A stretch of DNA of 64,000 nucleotides, from positions 19,541,936 to 19,605,935 of the forward strand of contig CM034233.1 in assembly GCA_019916065.1 (NCBI GenBank), in the 5' to 3' direction. The DNA is from Vitellaria paradoxa (lineage: Eukaryota; Streptophyta; Magnoliopsida; Ericales; Sapotaceae). Numbering within the stretch: the first letter of the stretch is position 1; every line of letters starts with the position of its first letter. A program made the translations under genes and the position numbers. Under the pieces are notes generated by a model that was not told the origin of the DNA, did no database searches, and saw nothing but the letters and a program-made list of their open reading frames with translations. Positions 39,302-51,769 of this stretch are shown one piece after another.

Positions 39302-41831
39302 GAGTACCTTGTGGTGGTACTTTGCTCTTTCCTTTCTCATGCCATTGCCTTCCTTTCCACGTCCAAACATTGTCGATCAAAAATCAATTTGTTAGGTTTT
39401 GAAATAATAAATTTACTTGGAGTATCAAATTTTACCAAAAAATTTAAAGAAAATTCTTTAAAATTTTTAACTTTAACTCTCATGATAAAAATTACGAAAT
39501 TATAATTTTTATCAAATTTTTTATTATTCCAAATGCTCCTTCACAATTCAGTTGGCCTGAGAGCACAAAGGAGTAGTAGTGCCTGAAGCACCTGGTCCGA
39601 CCTTAATTCCCACTTCACCTCCCTTTAATCCTCTTTGCAACACAAAATCAATTTCCTGCAGTCCAAACAACAAGAATCCAAAATTAAATCCCAATGGCAA
39701 CCCAACATTAAATTCCCCTTCACGTCCCTTCGGCAATGATGACTCCAGCTGTTGCAAAAGGCACTAAATGGTTTCTCCACCGCTGATGCTCCGTTTGTGA
39801 GTTTAAGAGAGTGAGAAAAAAAATATTTATTAGGAAAGTAGAAAAAATTAATTATATTTTCTTTCTATTTGTTTGTAAGTTTAAGAGAAAAAAATTAATA
39901 ATTTTCTTTCTCTTTATTTGTGAGTTGAGAAGAAATGAAAGGAAAATAAAAAATAGATGATTATTTTACTATTAAATCCTTTAAAAAATTGGAGTGTAAT
40001 CAATTTATTTAATTTTAGGATATATTTGTAATTTATTTTTTTATTCTTTATTTTATAGAATGTTGGGATTGGCTCATACTTCTGTGGGTTCGACTAATGC
40101 CCACTACAACCGGGTAGTCGGAGGCAAGACTAGCCAAAATTAGTGAATCTGGATCAATTTTGTGTTCTTGATCTTAATCTTCTGTGAGATTGTGATATAT
40201 TTTAATCTTAAGTTCTAACATAGACAAATATGTCATATTGAAAGTTTCATTAATTTACTTTTCTCTTCTCTCAATTTCTTTCCACTTTTGAAAAAATAAA
40301 AATTTTAAAATTTTTGCACCCACTTTTCTTTCATTTTTTTCATTCCTTTTCTTCTCTTTCCTGTAAAAAAAAAAAAATATCACAAACAAATGTAAATGGA
40401 TTATGCTAAGCAGTTAAAATGCTTTTAGTTGTTGTACGGGATAGCTTGTCGTTTCACTAGCAAACAACTCGTACTTACTATACTTCTCAATTGAAATTAA
40501 ATACACATTCATTTGTAATATTGAGAAACAAAATTTTTATCTTTCTTAATGCAACTTTATTTGTCAATGCAACTCTATAAATATTATCATTAAATTCAAT
40601 TTAATGATTTATCAGAATGTGAAATGATTCAAAAACTGATCGAGGAGGAGTTTGAGAGAAAGCTTTAGTTTGTAAAAAAATCTCAATCATTTGTTAAAAA
40701 ATAAAACTCAATTTTAGTCTTTGAATTTTAATTTAAGAGAGGGATATTTTTGAAATGTGTTTATTATATAAATATAGTCAACCCTTACCAATTTAAATTC
40801 AAAATTAGAATTAAAAAAAATCACATCCCAAAACTAATTTTATTCAAATATTTGTAAAAATAAAAATAAAAAAAGTAAAATGATGAGATAAAAAGTTCCA
40901 CATTGAACTTGATGATAAATTTTTAATTAGTTTTGTAAAAATAATTCAAATAAAAAATATTATTATTAATCATATATACTTTATAAAATAAAAAATTATA
41001 GTCAATGTGACTAATTTAAATTTAAAATTAGAATTTAAAAAAATAACTACTTCCAAACCTGATTAATATTCAGTATTTTTTGTACTTTTAAATTTTAAAA
41101 ATACTAAGAGTTATTATATTAGAAATTATCTTATTATTATTTAAGTTTATTTATTTGTATTTTTTAATCTAACTCCATTTTTTATTTGTATTTTTAATTT
41201 AATCACTAATGTAATTGAAATATATAAGTTTGACAACTATATTAAATTTTTAAGCAAGTGGATCCCCTTTTAGAACCCATGAGCAAATAAATTCTTTTTC
41301 ATAATCCAAGAAAATGAGTCTCTTTCTACAACTCATGAGATTTTTACATTTATTAAAATCATATATTATAATTCTAGTACTTTTATAGATAAAAAAAAAA
41401 AGTAAAGTTAAAGTGTTTTAGCGATGTAGTACAAATAAACAAAAGTTTTGTAAAAGATCTCAGTTATTTGTTAAAAAATAAAATTAAATCTCAACTTTAG
41501 ATCTTAATTTATGAGAATGATATTTTTAAAAATCGTCCTACTTTATTATATAGATTTATTTATTAGTTTGATTTGAAAATATTGTGATAAGTTTCACTTT
41601 GAGCGATTAGAATTGAATATTTATTTTATTTTTAATTTTATGTTTTTAATCAAGTGTTATTCATCATGTTTGACCCTGGCAGAGTAATGTTGTTTGGGTT
41701 TGATGCTGGAAGTTGACTGTTGATGCTCCCGAATTTTGAAAAAATCAGAGTAATGACAAGCCAAACACTATATTGTAAAAATAAATAATTAATTAAGTTG
41801 GGTCATCCTACGGCTGGCGACAAAATCTCCA
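39302..41831. other. Intergenic AT-rich DNA, no gene supported
   Basis: There are open stretches at 39,548-39,767 on both strands, but no recognisable domain. Around 40,669-40,790 and 41,450-41,570 a dispersed repeat (TCTCAATCATTTGTTAAAAA and relatives) occurs twice, with an inverted relative near 52,370. Confidence 0.5.
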
Positions 41832-42115
41832 TGACAAACATGCAATGTATTTTTTTTTTTTTAAATACCTAGAGTATTTGGTCAATTCACGTGCAACCGA
41901 GTAATTTTTGAACTTAATTTTAGGTAAATTCTTTAATAATCTTGGAAATATTCAAACTAATAACTAAAGACAAGGTCAACATTCATTACATTATTGAAAA
42001 AATCACCATAACCAAACATGTAATACATTTTTTTTTTAAATACTTAGAATATTTTGGTCAATTTGCATGCATCTCGAATAGTTTTTAGAGTTAATGACCG
42101 GATAAGCTTTTTAGC
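41832..42115. repeat. About 170-bp tandem duplication, second copy split by a copia element
   Basis: The first unit (41,832-42,003) runs from CATGACAAACATGCAATG to ATTGAAAAAATCAC. The second starts at about 42,004 (CATAACCAAACATGTAATAC), stops at 42,115 next to the copia target duplication, and resumes after 44,448 with AAACTTGAACTAATAATTAT and CAATATTCAACGCATTAC. Confidence 0.7.
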
Positions 42116-42120
42116 GTCTC

Positions 42121-42534
42121 TGTTGGTGTGATGGCTCCTTTAGAAGTCCCACATCAGTTTCTCACAAAAAAATGAAAGTCTTGTGAAGTTATAAATAAAG
42201 ACATTTTCTTCTTTAGTTAAGTGAATCAGTCAAAGTCAAAAATTTACATAGCAAACTTTGACTCTAATCAAAATTTTCTTTTGTGAGGTGAGAGTTAAAA
42301 ATTGCTTGTGGCAATTTTTTGTGGGTGTATTGGGGTTTTGGGTGTGAGAAGAAAAATTGTGTAATTGTAATAATTTTTCATATAGTAGATTTTCTTTTCT
42401 GAGTACCCATGAACGTAGGTAAATTGCCAAACCACGTAAATTTTTATATTCCTATTATTTTCTCTATTCTTTTTAATATTTTGCAAAAGGTAGATCTTAA
42501 GAGGGTGAATTTAAGAGGTCTTAAATTTCCAACA
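42121..42534 (+). repeat. 5' LTR of the 42.1-44.4 kb copia element
   Basis: 414 bp with a TATA-like ATAAATAAAG near 42,190 and TG...CA ends. It aligns along its whole length with 44,036-44,448. Confidence 0.85.
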
Positions 42535-42567
42535 AGTGGTAATAGAGCTTTGGTCTTTTGTTGCAAC

Positions 42568-42693
42568 GGAGCTTTGGTGTGGTAGTGTGGATACGTGCAA
42601 GTCTAAAAAGGAGCTTTGGTGTGGTAGTGTGGATACGTGCAAGTCTAAAAAGGAGCTTTGGTGTGGTAGTGTGGATACGTGTAAGTCTAAGGA
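42568..42693 (+). repeat. Three perfect-period 42-bp tandem repeats
   Basis: Units start at 42,568, 42,610 and 42,652 (GGAGCTTTGGTGTGGTAGTG then TGGATACGTGCAAGTC). Forty-two bases is 14 codons, so the array is open through all three units. It sits just after the primer-binding site of the copia element. The third unit differs by a few bases near its end. Confidence 0.9.
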
Positions 42694-42839
42694 GGTTCTG
42701 TCTAGGAGGTTGGGTTTTAAGTGGAACCAGTGTGATCCATCCAATCTTTCCTAGGAACTTACTTAGTGAGCACTGTTCACTTCAACGGTAAAATTCATCA
42801 AAACAAAAGTGCGGAAAAGAAAAAATGTTAGGAAGTAGG

Positions 42840-43621
42840 GTTTCAAATCCTGTTAGATTTGAGGTGGAGAAATTCGATGGGAGAATCAATTTTGGCTTAT
42901 GACAAGTATAAGTCAAGGATATTTTGATTCAATTGGGATTACATAAGGCGTTGAAAGGCAGGCCAACCCCTGATATCAATAGTGCTACTAGCAGTACTTG
43001 ATGAAAGGATAGTACAGCAAGCAAATCTAGTATGAGCGATAAAGACTGGGAAGATCTGGATTTGAGAGCAGCAAGTACGATACAATTGTGTTTGGCTAAG
43101 AATGTGCTTGCAAATATGCATGGAATATCTATGGCAAAGGAACTCTGGGAAAAGCTCGAGGAGTTGTATTAGACAAAGGGCGTCTCAAATCGGATGTACC
43201 TGAAGGAGTAGTTTCATACACTGCGGATGAAAGAAGGTACAACTATTTCAGATCATCTAAGTGTTTTCAAAGGAATCGTCTATGAACTAGAGGCCATTAG
43301 AGTTAAGATAGATGATAAGGATCAAGTTTTAAGACTCATCTAATCTCTTCCACATTCTTATGAGCACATGAAACCTATCTTGATTCATGGGAAGGAGAAG
43401 ATAACTCTATCAGAAGTTACCGATGAGCTCTTTTCTGAAGAAAGAAGACTAGGTGGTGAAAGTAATGATCTTCTTGAAGACTTAGCTATGGTAGTAACTA
43501 GAACTGAGAAGAAGAACTCCATAAAGAAAAATGTAGGTTGCTGGTCGTGTGGACAATCTGGGCACGACAAGAAAATTGTCCGAAGAAGTGGAGCGGATAA
43601 GTGGCTCCAGATTAGTAAATG
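42840..43621 (+). pseudogene. Decayed copia gag
   Basis: Readable pieces are VRFEVEKFDG, DWEDLDLRAASTIQLCL, MAKELWEKLEELY, LRMKEGTTISDHL, SLPHSYEHMKP and the start of a zinc knuckle CWSCGQSGHDKK. The last cysteine of the knuckle (NCPKKW) is in another frame. Several in-frame stops interrupt the earlier part. No pol domain follows. Confidence 0.8.
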
Positions 43622-44035
43622 AAGAGACTAATAATGTCACTAACACTGTGAGTGCCTCTATGGAAGATAATTTTCTCTAAAAGGAACATGTACATCCTCA
43701 TACCATGCCACTAATCCCCATAGTTGTCATGATAGAGGATGTGTTGCTGTTAGCGGGTTCACAGGTTTGCACATGGGCATTGGTTTGGTATTGATGTAGG
43801 GTGCGTGGTGGAAAAAGCCAAACATGGGAGTTGCACCATAATTTTTTAGCAAGGTTTTCGACATGTGCCAAAGTAAAATGCTTAGAATTGATTTATTCTA
43901 AATGTGTATACTTTTTATGGTGGAGCATGATACTCTTGGAGTATGATAATTCTCTACAATAGATAGTTATGTTTTCAGAATCTCCTAGAGATGAAGGTTG
44001 GATGTAGGACCGACTAAAGTCGCCAAGGTGAAGAT

Positions 44036-44448
44036 TGTTGGTGTGGTGGCTCCTTTAGGAGTCCCACATCGATTTCTCACAAAAAAGTTGAGGTCTTGTG
44101 ACGTTATAAATAAAGGTCTTTTCCTCTTTGGTTAAGTGCACCAATTAAGGCCAAAGATTTGTATAACAAACTTTGATTTTAGTCAAATTCTTCTTTATGA
44201 GATGAGAGTTAAAGATTGCTTCGAACAATTCTTTGTGGGTGTATTAGGGTTTTAGGTGTGAGAGGAAAAATTGTGTAATTGTAACAATTTTTCACATAGT
44301 AAATTTTTTTCTCTGAGTGCCTATGGACGTAAGCAAATTGTCGAATCACGTAAATTCTTGTGTTCTTATTATTTTCTCTATTCTTCTTAATATTTTACCA
44401 AAAGTAGATCCTAAGAGGGTGAATTTATGAGATCCTAAATTGCCAAAA
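44036..44448 (+). repeat. 3' LTR of the 42.1-44.4 kb copia element
   Basis: 413 bp, partner of 42,121-42,534, preceded by a purine-rich CCAAGGTGAAGA that is probably the polypurine tract. Confidence 0.85.
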
Positions 44449-44873
44449 GTCTCTAAAGAAACTTGAACTAATAATTATCGAGAAACAAATCCAAAGGCAA
44501 TATTCAACGCATTACTAAAGCGAGAAGTAATAAGACCAGAAAAAACAAATAAAATGAACAAAATATTTAATGAACATTAATAATCGAATCAAATCTCGCC
44601 TTAAAATATTTCGTTAAAATAATACATAACTAAATTCTGATCATCAAATGGACTGCAAGCACAAATCAGAAGAATCAAGTTAAATTATAGGGAATTTGTA
44701 ATATTTAAAAATCAAGGATGGCAATTGTAATTTTCAAAACCACGAGAATACTTTATGTATTTTTATAAAATCTTAAGTATAATCAATTCAGTTTATTAGA
44801 AAAAAAGAAAAAGAATATATATATTGATAATCTCTAAACTTTTTTTTTTCTCATCGTCATGACAGGTGTATTG

Positions 44874-45030
44874 AAGGAGTGTTTAGTTGATCAAAATTAA
44901 CTAAAAATTATTAACTTTTACTAATTTTTAATATTTTTTTAATTAAATTTTATTATATATTATTTTTATATCAAAATTTTATATTTTTAGTATATTTTTT
45001 AAACAATTTTTTGTCAACTAAATAATCCTT
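44874..45030. mobile_element. Small MITE with AAGGA...TTTAGTTGA ends
   Basis: The left end AAGGAGTGTTTAGTTGA and the right end TCAACTAAATAATCCTT are inverted matches. The interior is about 80 percent AT. The ends resemble the MITE in the GST copy B intron. No clear target duplication was found. Confidence 0.55.
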
Positions 45031-45949
45031 TATATTTTTATTATGATCTATAATTACGTGGCCTGTCTTCGTACATCCCTGTTTCCACGGTACGGAAGCT
45101 TCCCTTTCAAGGAAAGTTTGTCGATGCTGTCGATGTACATATCCATGAATATTTTTAATGTGGTGCCTGCCACCAATCAATGAAGAAATCTGCTTCTCTC
45201 TCTTTGATGCCGTGGCAATAACCCAGGTAGTCACAGCGGAAATAATAAATTAGTAAATTCTGTATGTTTAATTAATAAAATGTTTATAAATATATCTAGT
45301 CGATTTTAAAATAAATAGTTACAATATATATATATATATGTATGTCATGTCTAAACAAAAGCATATTCATTAATATTAGTCAAATTTAGGCTAATTAATG
45401 ATAAATTTGGCAAATTTTAATATCAGTTAATTAACCTAAATTGATACAAAACTCTTATAATAAATGCATGATCTCTCAATAGCAAGAGTTGTGAAAAAAA
45501 AAAAAATCAAATCAAATCAAATCAAATTCACTACTATGTTGGTGTTTATAACTTTGGAGAGAATTTATTTGCACCTTGTTTAAAAACATTACTTTCTTAA
45601 AATGGATTTGATTTTAAAATAAATAATTAATATGATCTGATTTAATAAATAAATTTTATGTTTGTAACATATGTTTAATTAAATTGAATTGATATAAAAA
45701 AAATCAAATTTGGCCATATAATAATAAATAAAAAATGATAAATAGGATATATGAGCGTTCATTTGTTCACTTACTTAAATAGTTTAACAAAAGAATTAAT
45801 TCTTATCAAATTTTATTATTTTTAGTTAGATTTCAAATGATATAAAATTTTCAAAATTAAAGTTATGAAATAAAATCAAATCCAACTCGTAAAATTTTAT
45901 TCAATCACAAACATAAAAGTTGGAGAGAATTTTTAGCAAATGAAATTAA

Positions 45950-46117
45950 GGGTGTGTTTGGAGTTGTATAAAAGTGTATAAAATAAAATAAAATTGTAAA
46001 AGTAAATGTCTCGTGATTCGTGCAGTGAGTGAAAATTTTAAATTTTATTGTCTCATAATTCGTGTTTATAGAGATTTGTAAGATTTTATTTTATTTTATT
46101 TAGCTCCAAACGGAGCC
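45950..46117. mobile_element. Tourist-like MITE with TAA target duplication
   Basis: The element starts GGGTGTGTTTGGAG and ends CTCCAAACGGAGCC, flanked by TAA at 45,947-45,949 and 46,118-46,120. It is 168 bp and non-coding. Confidence 0.8.
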
Positions 46118-46613
46118 TAAATCTCATCAAATCTATCATTTCAAATAAAATATTATAGCTTGTTTAACAAAACTTTATGGAAATGTTTTTTTTTTTTAAT
46201 TTTTATTCTGAAAAGACTTTGTGACAACTTCTTGGATTTTCTTTTATATGTGGTAAAGCTTCTTACAGAAGCCCAGTCAATGAAAATTGATTATGACTAA
46301 ATTATCCGATATAAATTTTTTTAATAGATTTCTGAATAAATCAATAAAAAACGTTAGAAATTTAATTTTAATCTTTTAAAATAAACCTTTTGCATATATT
46401 ATCTTTATATATGTATTGATAGTCTCAAATTAAAAAATATGATCTATTATTTTTTCATTATATAGATTTATTATTATTCAGAGTAAATTAATTATTTTTT
46501 CTAAATATCTTCGATGAAAAAACTCTCTAAACTTTCTCTAAAGTACTTCTCGAAAACTTCATGACAAATCCTACAATTGATGATGATCCAATATGTTAAA
46601 AATATAAATGTTT

Positions 46614-47110
46614 CGTTTGGAGCTCTAAAAACTGACAAAAAAAAAAAAAGAGAAAAAATGTGGTTTTGAGAAACTTTTAGTGTTTGGTGTATGCCACTCA
46701 AACTGCGTTTTTTAGAAATGAATAGTGAAATTTCGTTCTGACGGATTCAAAATTTTAAGTAATCATACTTTTTTACACTACAATTCGTCCAAACGGATTG
46801 TAGAAACTGTTTGGACTCCGTTTGGACGAAAGTTGTCCGCGCGATTCTGTCGGAATGGTTTCTACAAACCGTTTGGACGGTTTTCAAAACGCAACAAAAA
46901 ATAGTCAAAGTGGGTGTCATTTGGTAACTTAGGAGTTCATGGTGAGAATGGCAAAAAAAGTTTTGCTATTTGATTAACCGAATTTTAGTTGTTAACTTTT
47001 TTTTGGAAAGATATTGAACGTTTTTTGAATTTTAAGAAGGCAAAAATGTGTAATATTTTATAGAGATTTTCAGAGATTTTCATTAAATGTTGGTGCACTA
47101 AACACACCCA
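46614..47110. mobile_element. Possible larger MITE of the TTTGG family
   Basis: The left end GTTTCGTTTGGAGCTC and the right end GTGCACTAAACACACCC are weak inverted matches. Internal stretches such as TTTGGACTCCGTTTGGACGA are self-complementary. No target duplication is clear. Confidence 0.35.
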
Positions 47111-48631
47111 AAATAACAAGATGAAGGGTTGAATTGTAATTTGAGTGAAAACCAAGTCGCTAACTATTCTATTCTAATTTATATGTTTTCCTTACAATTA
47201 CCAAATAGAGTAACGTACTTCAAACAAAGTCTGAAAAAAGAAATTATCGAAAAGAACCAGAGCATTTAAACAAATTAAGCAATGACTTGAGCTTTAAGAT
47301 TGTAATTTAGGTTTGCCAGTTTGTCTTAACTTTTTAATGTCGTATACATTTAAACAGAATAAATTAAAATAACTCAATTGGAGGCTAACCCCAACATTAA
47401 AGAAGTGCCAGCAGTACTAGGCACAACGGCGGAGTTGCCTTTGGTTCAACTCGCTTCTTTTTAGAGATCATTTGATGCGAAAATTTTAGGTGTGAAAAAT
47501 CATAAGTGTAATTATTATTTTAATAATAATTAAAAGAATAAGAAATTTATAATAATTATATTTAAATTGAGAGAATAAATATTATTCGACAATAATTATA
47601 TCATATTTGAAATGCTGAAAGCGAACGTTACTTGAGAGTGGTGTAAAAAATATTTTATGAGATAATGAAAAAATATATAGTTTTTCCATTACTCTTCATT
47701 ACTTATCTCCTCCACCAGTAACAGTTTACCCTTATAAGAATTAATTTTTACTCCAGTATAATTGTTATTTTTTTTTCAATTTAATGTAATAACAGATAAA
47801 AATTACTTTAATAAAATTTATTAAAACAAACATGTCCTTAAAGTAGGCAGCAAAAAGAAAATAAGTGGGAAGAGATGAGACGGGGTGAAAAAGACAGCGA
47901 GATAGAGATGGAGCAATATGGAGACAAATGGCGCAAAAAGTTGGGAAAAAAAAATTGGTGTTTGAGAGCAAAAAACGATACAAGGACTTGGAGCAGTTTG
48001 ATGAAAAAATTCTGTGTATTTTAGGGGTACTATTTTGTGCCTCTAAACTTGTGTAATTAAGTCACTCCCCTATATTATTCACAAACTATTAATTTCTGCC
48101 CTTAAAAATTAATATAATTAGTTCATGAATCTATGTATTATCTATAGAAAATTAGTCATTTCACACAAGTAGGTGAAAAGTAAAGATAATTTTTTTTTTT
48201 GATAACATGAAATGCATTTATTACTTTAATTAGATCAGTTTAAAGATGCTTTCTTAGTACCCCTTTAAAACAAATTGACTAGCTTGCCGGAAAGATTTTT
48301 TTTTTTATCAAAATTAATCCTAATAATATATTTCGATCATCTAATTAAATACTCTATGCACTGGCCTCTTAATATGTACATGTAACAAAAAGCTATAAAT
48401 TTACGTCATAACAAGAGAAATGATCATGACAAGTCAACTTTTTGCGCAGAGCTCAGGAAGGTGATCATCGTGGGTCAGAAACAACGTTGCATGTTTCATA
48501 TGCCATCGCAACATGTAGGACTCAAATAAATTTCATTATTGAGGAAGAACAATACGATCTCACCGAACACCACTGTAGATCAAGCAATCCGTCCCAACAT
48601 CTAGGCTATTCCAATTGATCTCCTTCTTCTT
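47111..48631. other. Intergenic AT-rich DNA, no gene seen
   Basis: Many short open stretches but no domain or conserved peptide. A T run followed by GATAACATGAAATGCATTTA near 48,190 looks like the 3' tail of a truncated retroposon. Confidence 0.5.
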
Positions 48632-48779
48632 CTGGGGGTCAAGAAGAAATCCGTAACCGCTATCTATGGGTGCACACTGGGTGAAACCCGCCATGTGTCT
48701 CTATCCGGTAAAGAACCACGATGAGGTAAATCAGTTTAGACAAACTCTAACTGACCGACTCAGCTGAGAAGGCTGTTAA
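48632..48779 (-). mobile_element. 5'-truncated SINE of the 30.5 kb family
   Basis: A 15-bp duplication GATCTCCTTCTTCTT flanks it at 48,617-48,631 and 48,780-48,794. On the minus strand it reads AACAGCCTTCTCAGCTGAG, TAAACTGATTTACCTCAT and CACCCAGTGTGCACCCAT, which match the body of the SINE at 30,480-30,751. The tRNA-like head is missing. Confidence 0.8.
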
Positions 48780-48794
48780 GATCTCCTTCTTCTT

Positions 48795-51732
48795 TGTTTA
48801 ATTTAGTTGAGTTTTGAGCTTCGATGTCGATAACTCTAACGGTGATTGTCATTCTATCACCGTCGTCTTTATTAACTATGCCATCGGGATTACTGATATA
48901 ATGTCCAAGAGTAATTTATTTCTATCATATTGAAAAAAAGACTACTTTGCAATGTGTGTATATATGAAGGGAGAAAATTTTTACCTTGTTATAAGAAATT
49001 AATAATTAAATTTAATATAAAAAACCGAAATATAGATGGATTAAAGTTCTAATTGTTTGGCTAATTTTTTAAGGGAAGAGTCTTTTTTTTTTTGGAAGAA
49101 AGGGAAGACACGTGCCACATTTTAGAAACATTGGATGAGGATTCCCCCCCCCCCCAAAAGAAGAATAGGTAATAAGTGACTAATTCTTCTCATCTTGCTT
49201 TATGTTGTTTATATTATTATTGTATAAATTATCCTCTTAAAAAATTGATCCATGACTAATATTGAATTTGTCAACGTTTGACTAACTTAATATCAAAAGT
49301 ATATTATTTAATTTACAAGTGAGATCATTCATATTAATAAAAGAAAATCGAATTAAGTCAAGCAATCCCCTCGAACGGTTGAGGATCTCCATGTATATAT
49401 GTTTGATTAATATATTTTGTAGGTTTCTATCAAAACGAAAGAGACATATATTATCAGAAGAGAATTATCTGAAATATTTATAACCAAAAAGAAAAAAGAA
49501 AATTAAAGATCACGACAATGATGGTAGGTATAGTGATAAATTTATAGTAAAAGTATATATCAATGTGTTTTTATCCATAAGCTTTTCACAAATTATTGTG
49601 AATTTGTTATTGTGCTTTCTAAAAAAATGTTCTTATAACATTATTTGATTTTAAAATATTTAATCCATCAAAATGTCTTATAATTACAAAAGTGTTAGCA
49701 CATTATTGAATATTTTCATAAAATTTTTTAAAAGATTATGATTTTATTTTATGAAATATATCAAAACTCATCAAATTTATAGTACTTATAGGCAAATAAA
49801 TATGTCAAAACTCATCAACTTTTTGAAATACATTAACTCATCCTTTTTTTTTTTTTTTATGTGAATCCATCTGTATTGTCGGAGATAAAAATTATAGTGG
49901 ATAGGATAAATTAAAAAAATACAAGACTTTACTTCTAAAAAGTAAGTAAAATGTTAAGAATTTATCTTTGGATCCATATATATATACTAACAATTACCTG
50001 TGCCTCAAGGTACAAAAATATAATTTGGCGTGTAAATAACTCAAATTTAAATTTATAAAGTAAACTTACATAAAAAGGTATAAAAATAACCTATAAAAAT
50101 AAAAATCATTAATCAAAAGAGATTAAGGTATAAAATTTTATTATTTATTACAAATATTATCACATTTTTTAAAATTTTAATTTAAAATATTTTATATAAA
50201 AAGTATTAAAAAAATGATAAGAGTGAGAAAAAAATAAAAATAATTTTGACCATTTAACAAATTTAACAATTGAAAATATTTCAAATTCAAAATTTTAAAC
50301 TTTTTGCGCTTCATGGTCAATTTTAAATTTCAAATTTAAGAGTTGAAAATATGAGAAGAGTGAGAGTGTAAAAGTGTATGTTACATTTTTTAAAATATTA
50401 ATTTAAAATCTTTTATATAAAAAGTATTAAAAAATATGAGAAGAGTAAGAGGAAAAAAAAATAATTCTGGTCATTTAGTAAATTCAACAAGTTGAGAATA
50501 TTTCAAATTCAAAATTTTAAAATTTAAGTTTCAAGCACATTAAAATTAAAATTTTAATTTAAATGTTTTATTTTTTAATAAAATTTTTAAAATTTTAAAA
50601 TTTAAATATATTTTTTCAAATATTCAACCAGTACAAAAGTGAGTGTTTGATATGTACAGAAATATAATTTGACATGTAAGGGAAACGTTTCTATCTTTTT
50701 CAAATTTTAAGAAAAGTTAAATTTTTTAAAAAATCTATCAAAGTTTGTTCTAACGAATTTTAGCAGATTTTTTAAAAAAATTAAATTAATATTTGTACCA
50801 AAAATTTTCATAAAATTCTAAAAATTTTTAAGATTCTCATTAAAATTTTTACCACGTATTACTTTCATACATATGTTCAACCATCATTTCAAATTTACTT
50901 TTCTTAGTTTTTAATTTTCTAACATAATTTCAAATTTCAAATTCCAAAATCACTGCAACTATTCCCCCTACACGCACACGGACGTGGTGAGCCCCTCCCC
51001 TCCTCCCAGCCTTCAAACCGTGCCTCTGCCTTCCACATATATAAATGTTCCATCAAACCATCCTCCCTTATTATATAGATATATACACACACAGTAATAA
51101 TCTTATAAAAACGCAATAATATCTTATCAAAATTCAATAACCCATATATGCTTGTATTAGGCAGCAATGCAAAATGAGAGCAAGAGCAATTCCACTAAGG
51201 GATAAGAGGAGGTAGTCGCTCCCACTGACTAAGAAATTTTCATATACTTTATATTAATTTTTTAATTTTTTGATACATAATATATAAGTTGCCCCACTGA
51301 ATTCAAAATTTGTCTCATTTAGGTAGCATTTTGTTTATTTTTCTATTTTCCATTTTCTCTTTTTGTTTTTTATGTTAAAATTTTTAAAATGAGAAAATAG
51401 ATAATCCTCTATTTTCTTTATTTTAAGATTTTTTTTATTTTGCGTTAAAAACTCTCAAAACAACTTTTTACCATTTTCATTTCATGTATAAACTCATTTT
51501 TTATTTTCTAAAACAAAATTTAAAAATACAAATACTAAATGAGTTTTAAACCATTTTCCTTATTTTCAAAAATATAAAATAAAAAATGAGCTCAAAACAA
51601 AAAATAAAAAATAAAAACAGAAAACAGAAAATAAAAAAAAACTAAATGACACCTTAATATCTCATAGACTCTTCATCTTTCATTTCTTCTTCTCTCTGTC
51701 ATTAAATTCAAGCAGCATCTTTCATCTTTTTC

Positions 51733-51769
<37 letters not shown>

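Larger units (their letters stand above)
42121..44448 (+). mobile_element. Truncated copia-type LTR retrotransposon, gag only
   Basis: The 5-bp duplication GTCTC lies at 42,116-42,120 and 44,449-44,453. The 5' LTR (42,121-42,534) starts TGTTGGTGTG and ends CCAACA; the 3' LTR (44,036-44,448) starts TGTTGGTGTGG and ends in a mutated GCCAAAA. Two bases after the 5' LTR, TGGTAATAGAGC matches the initiator-Met primer-binding site with two mismatches. The 1.5 kb interior holds a decayed gag and no protease, integrase or reverse transcriptase. Many differences between the LTRs indicate an old insertion. Confidence 0.88.

Noticed and set aside
39548..39767. Overlapping open stretches on both strands (69 and 62 codons) with somewhat higher GC
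   Set aside because: No recognisable domain, no splice context and low-complexity composition; could be a gene fragment but cannot be supported by reading alone.
45036..45234. Minus-strand open stretch of 87 codons with relatively balanced composition
   Set aside because: No recognisable motif and no supporting splice or start context.
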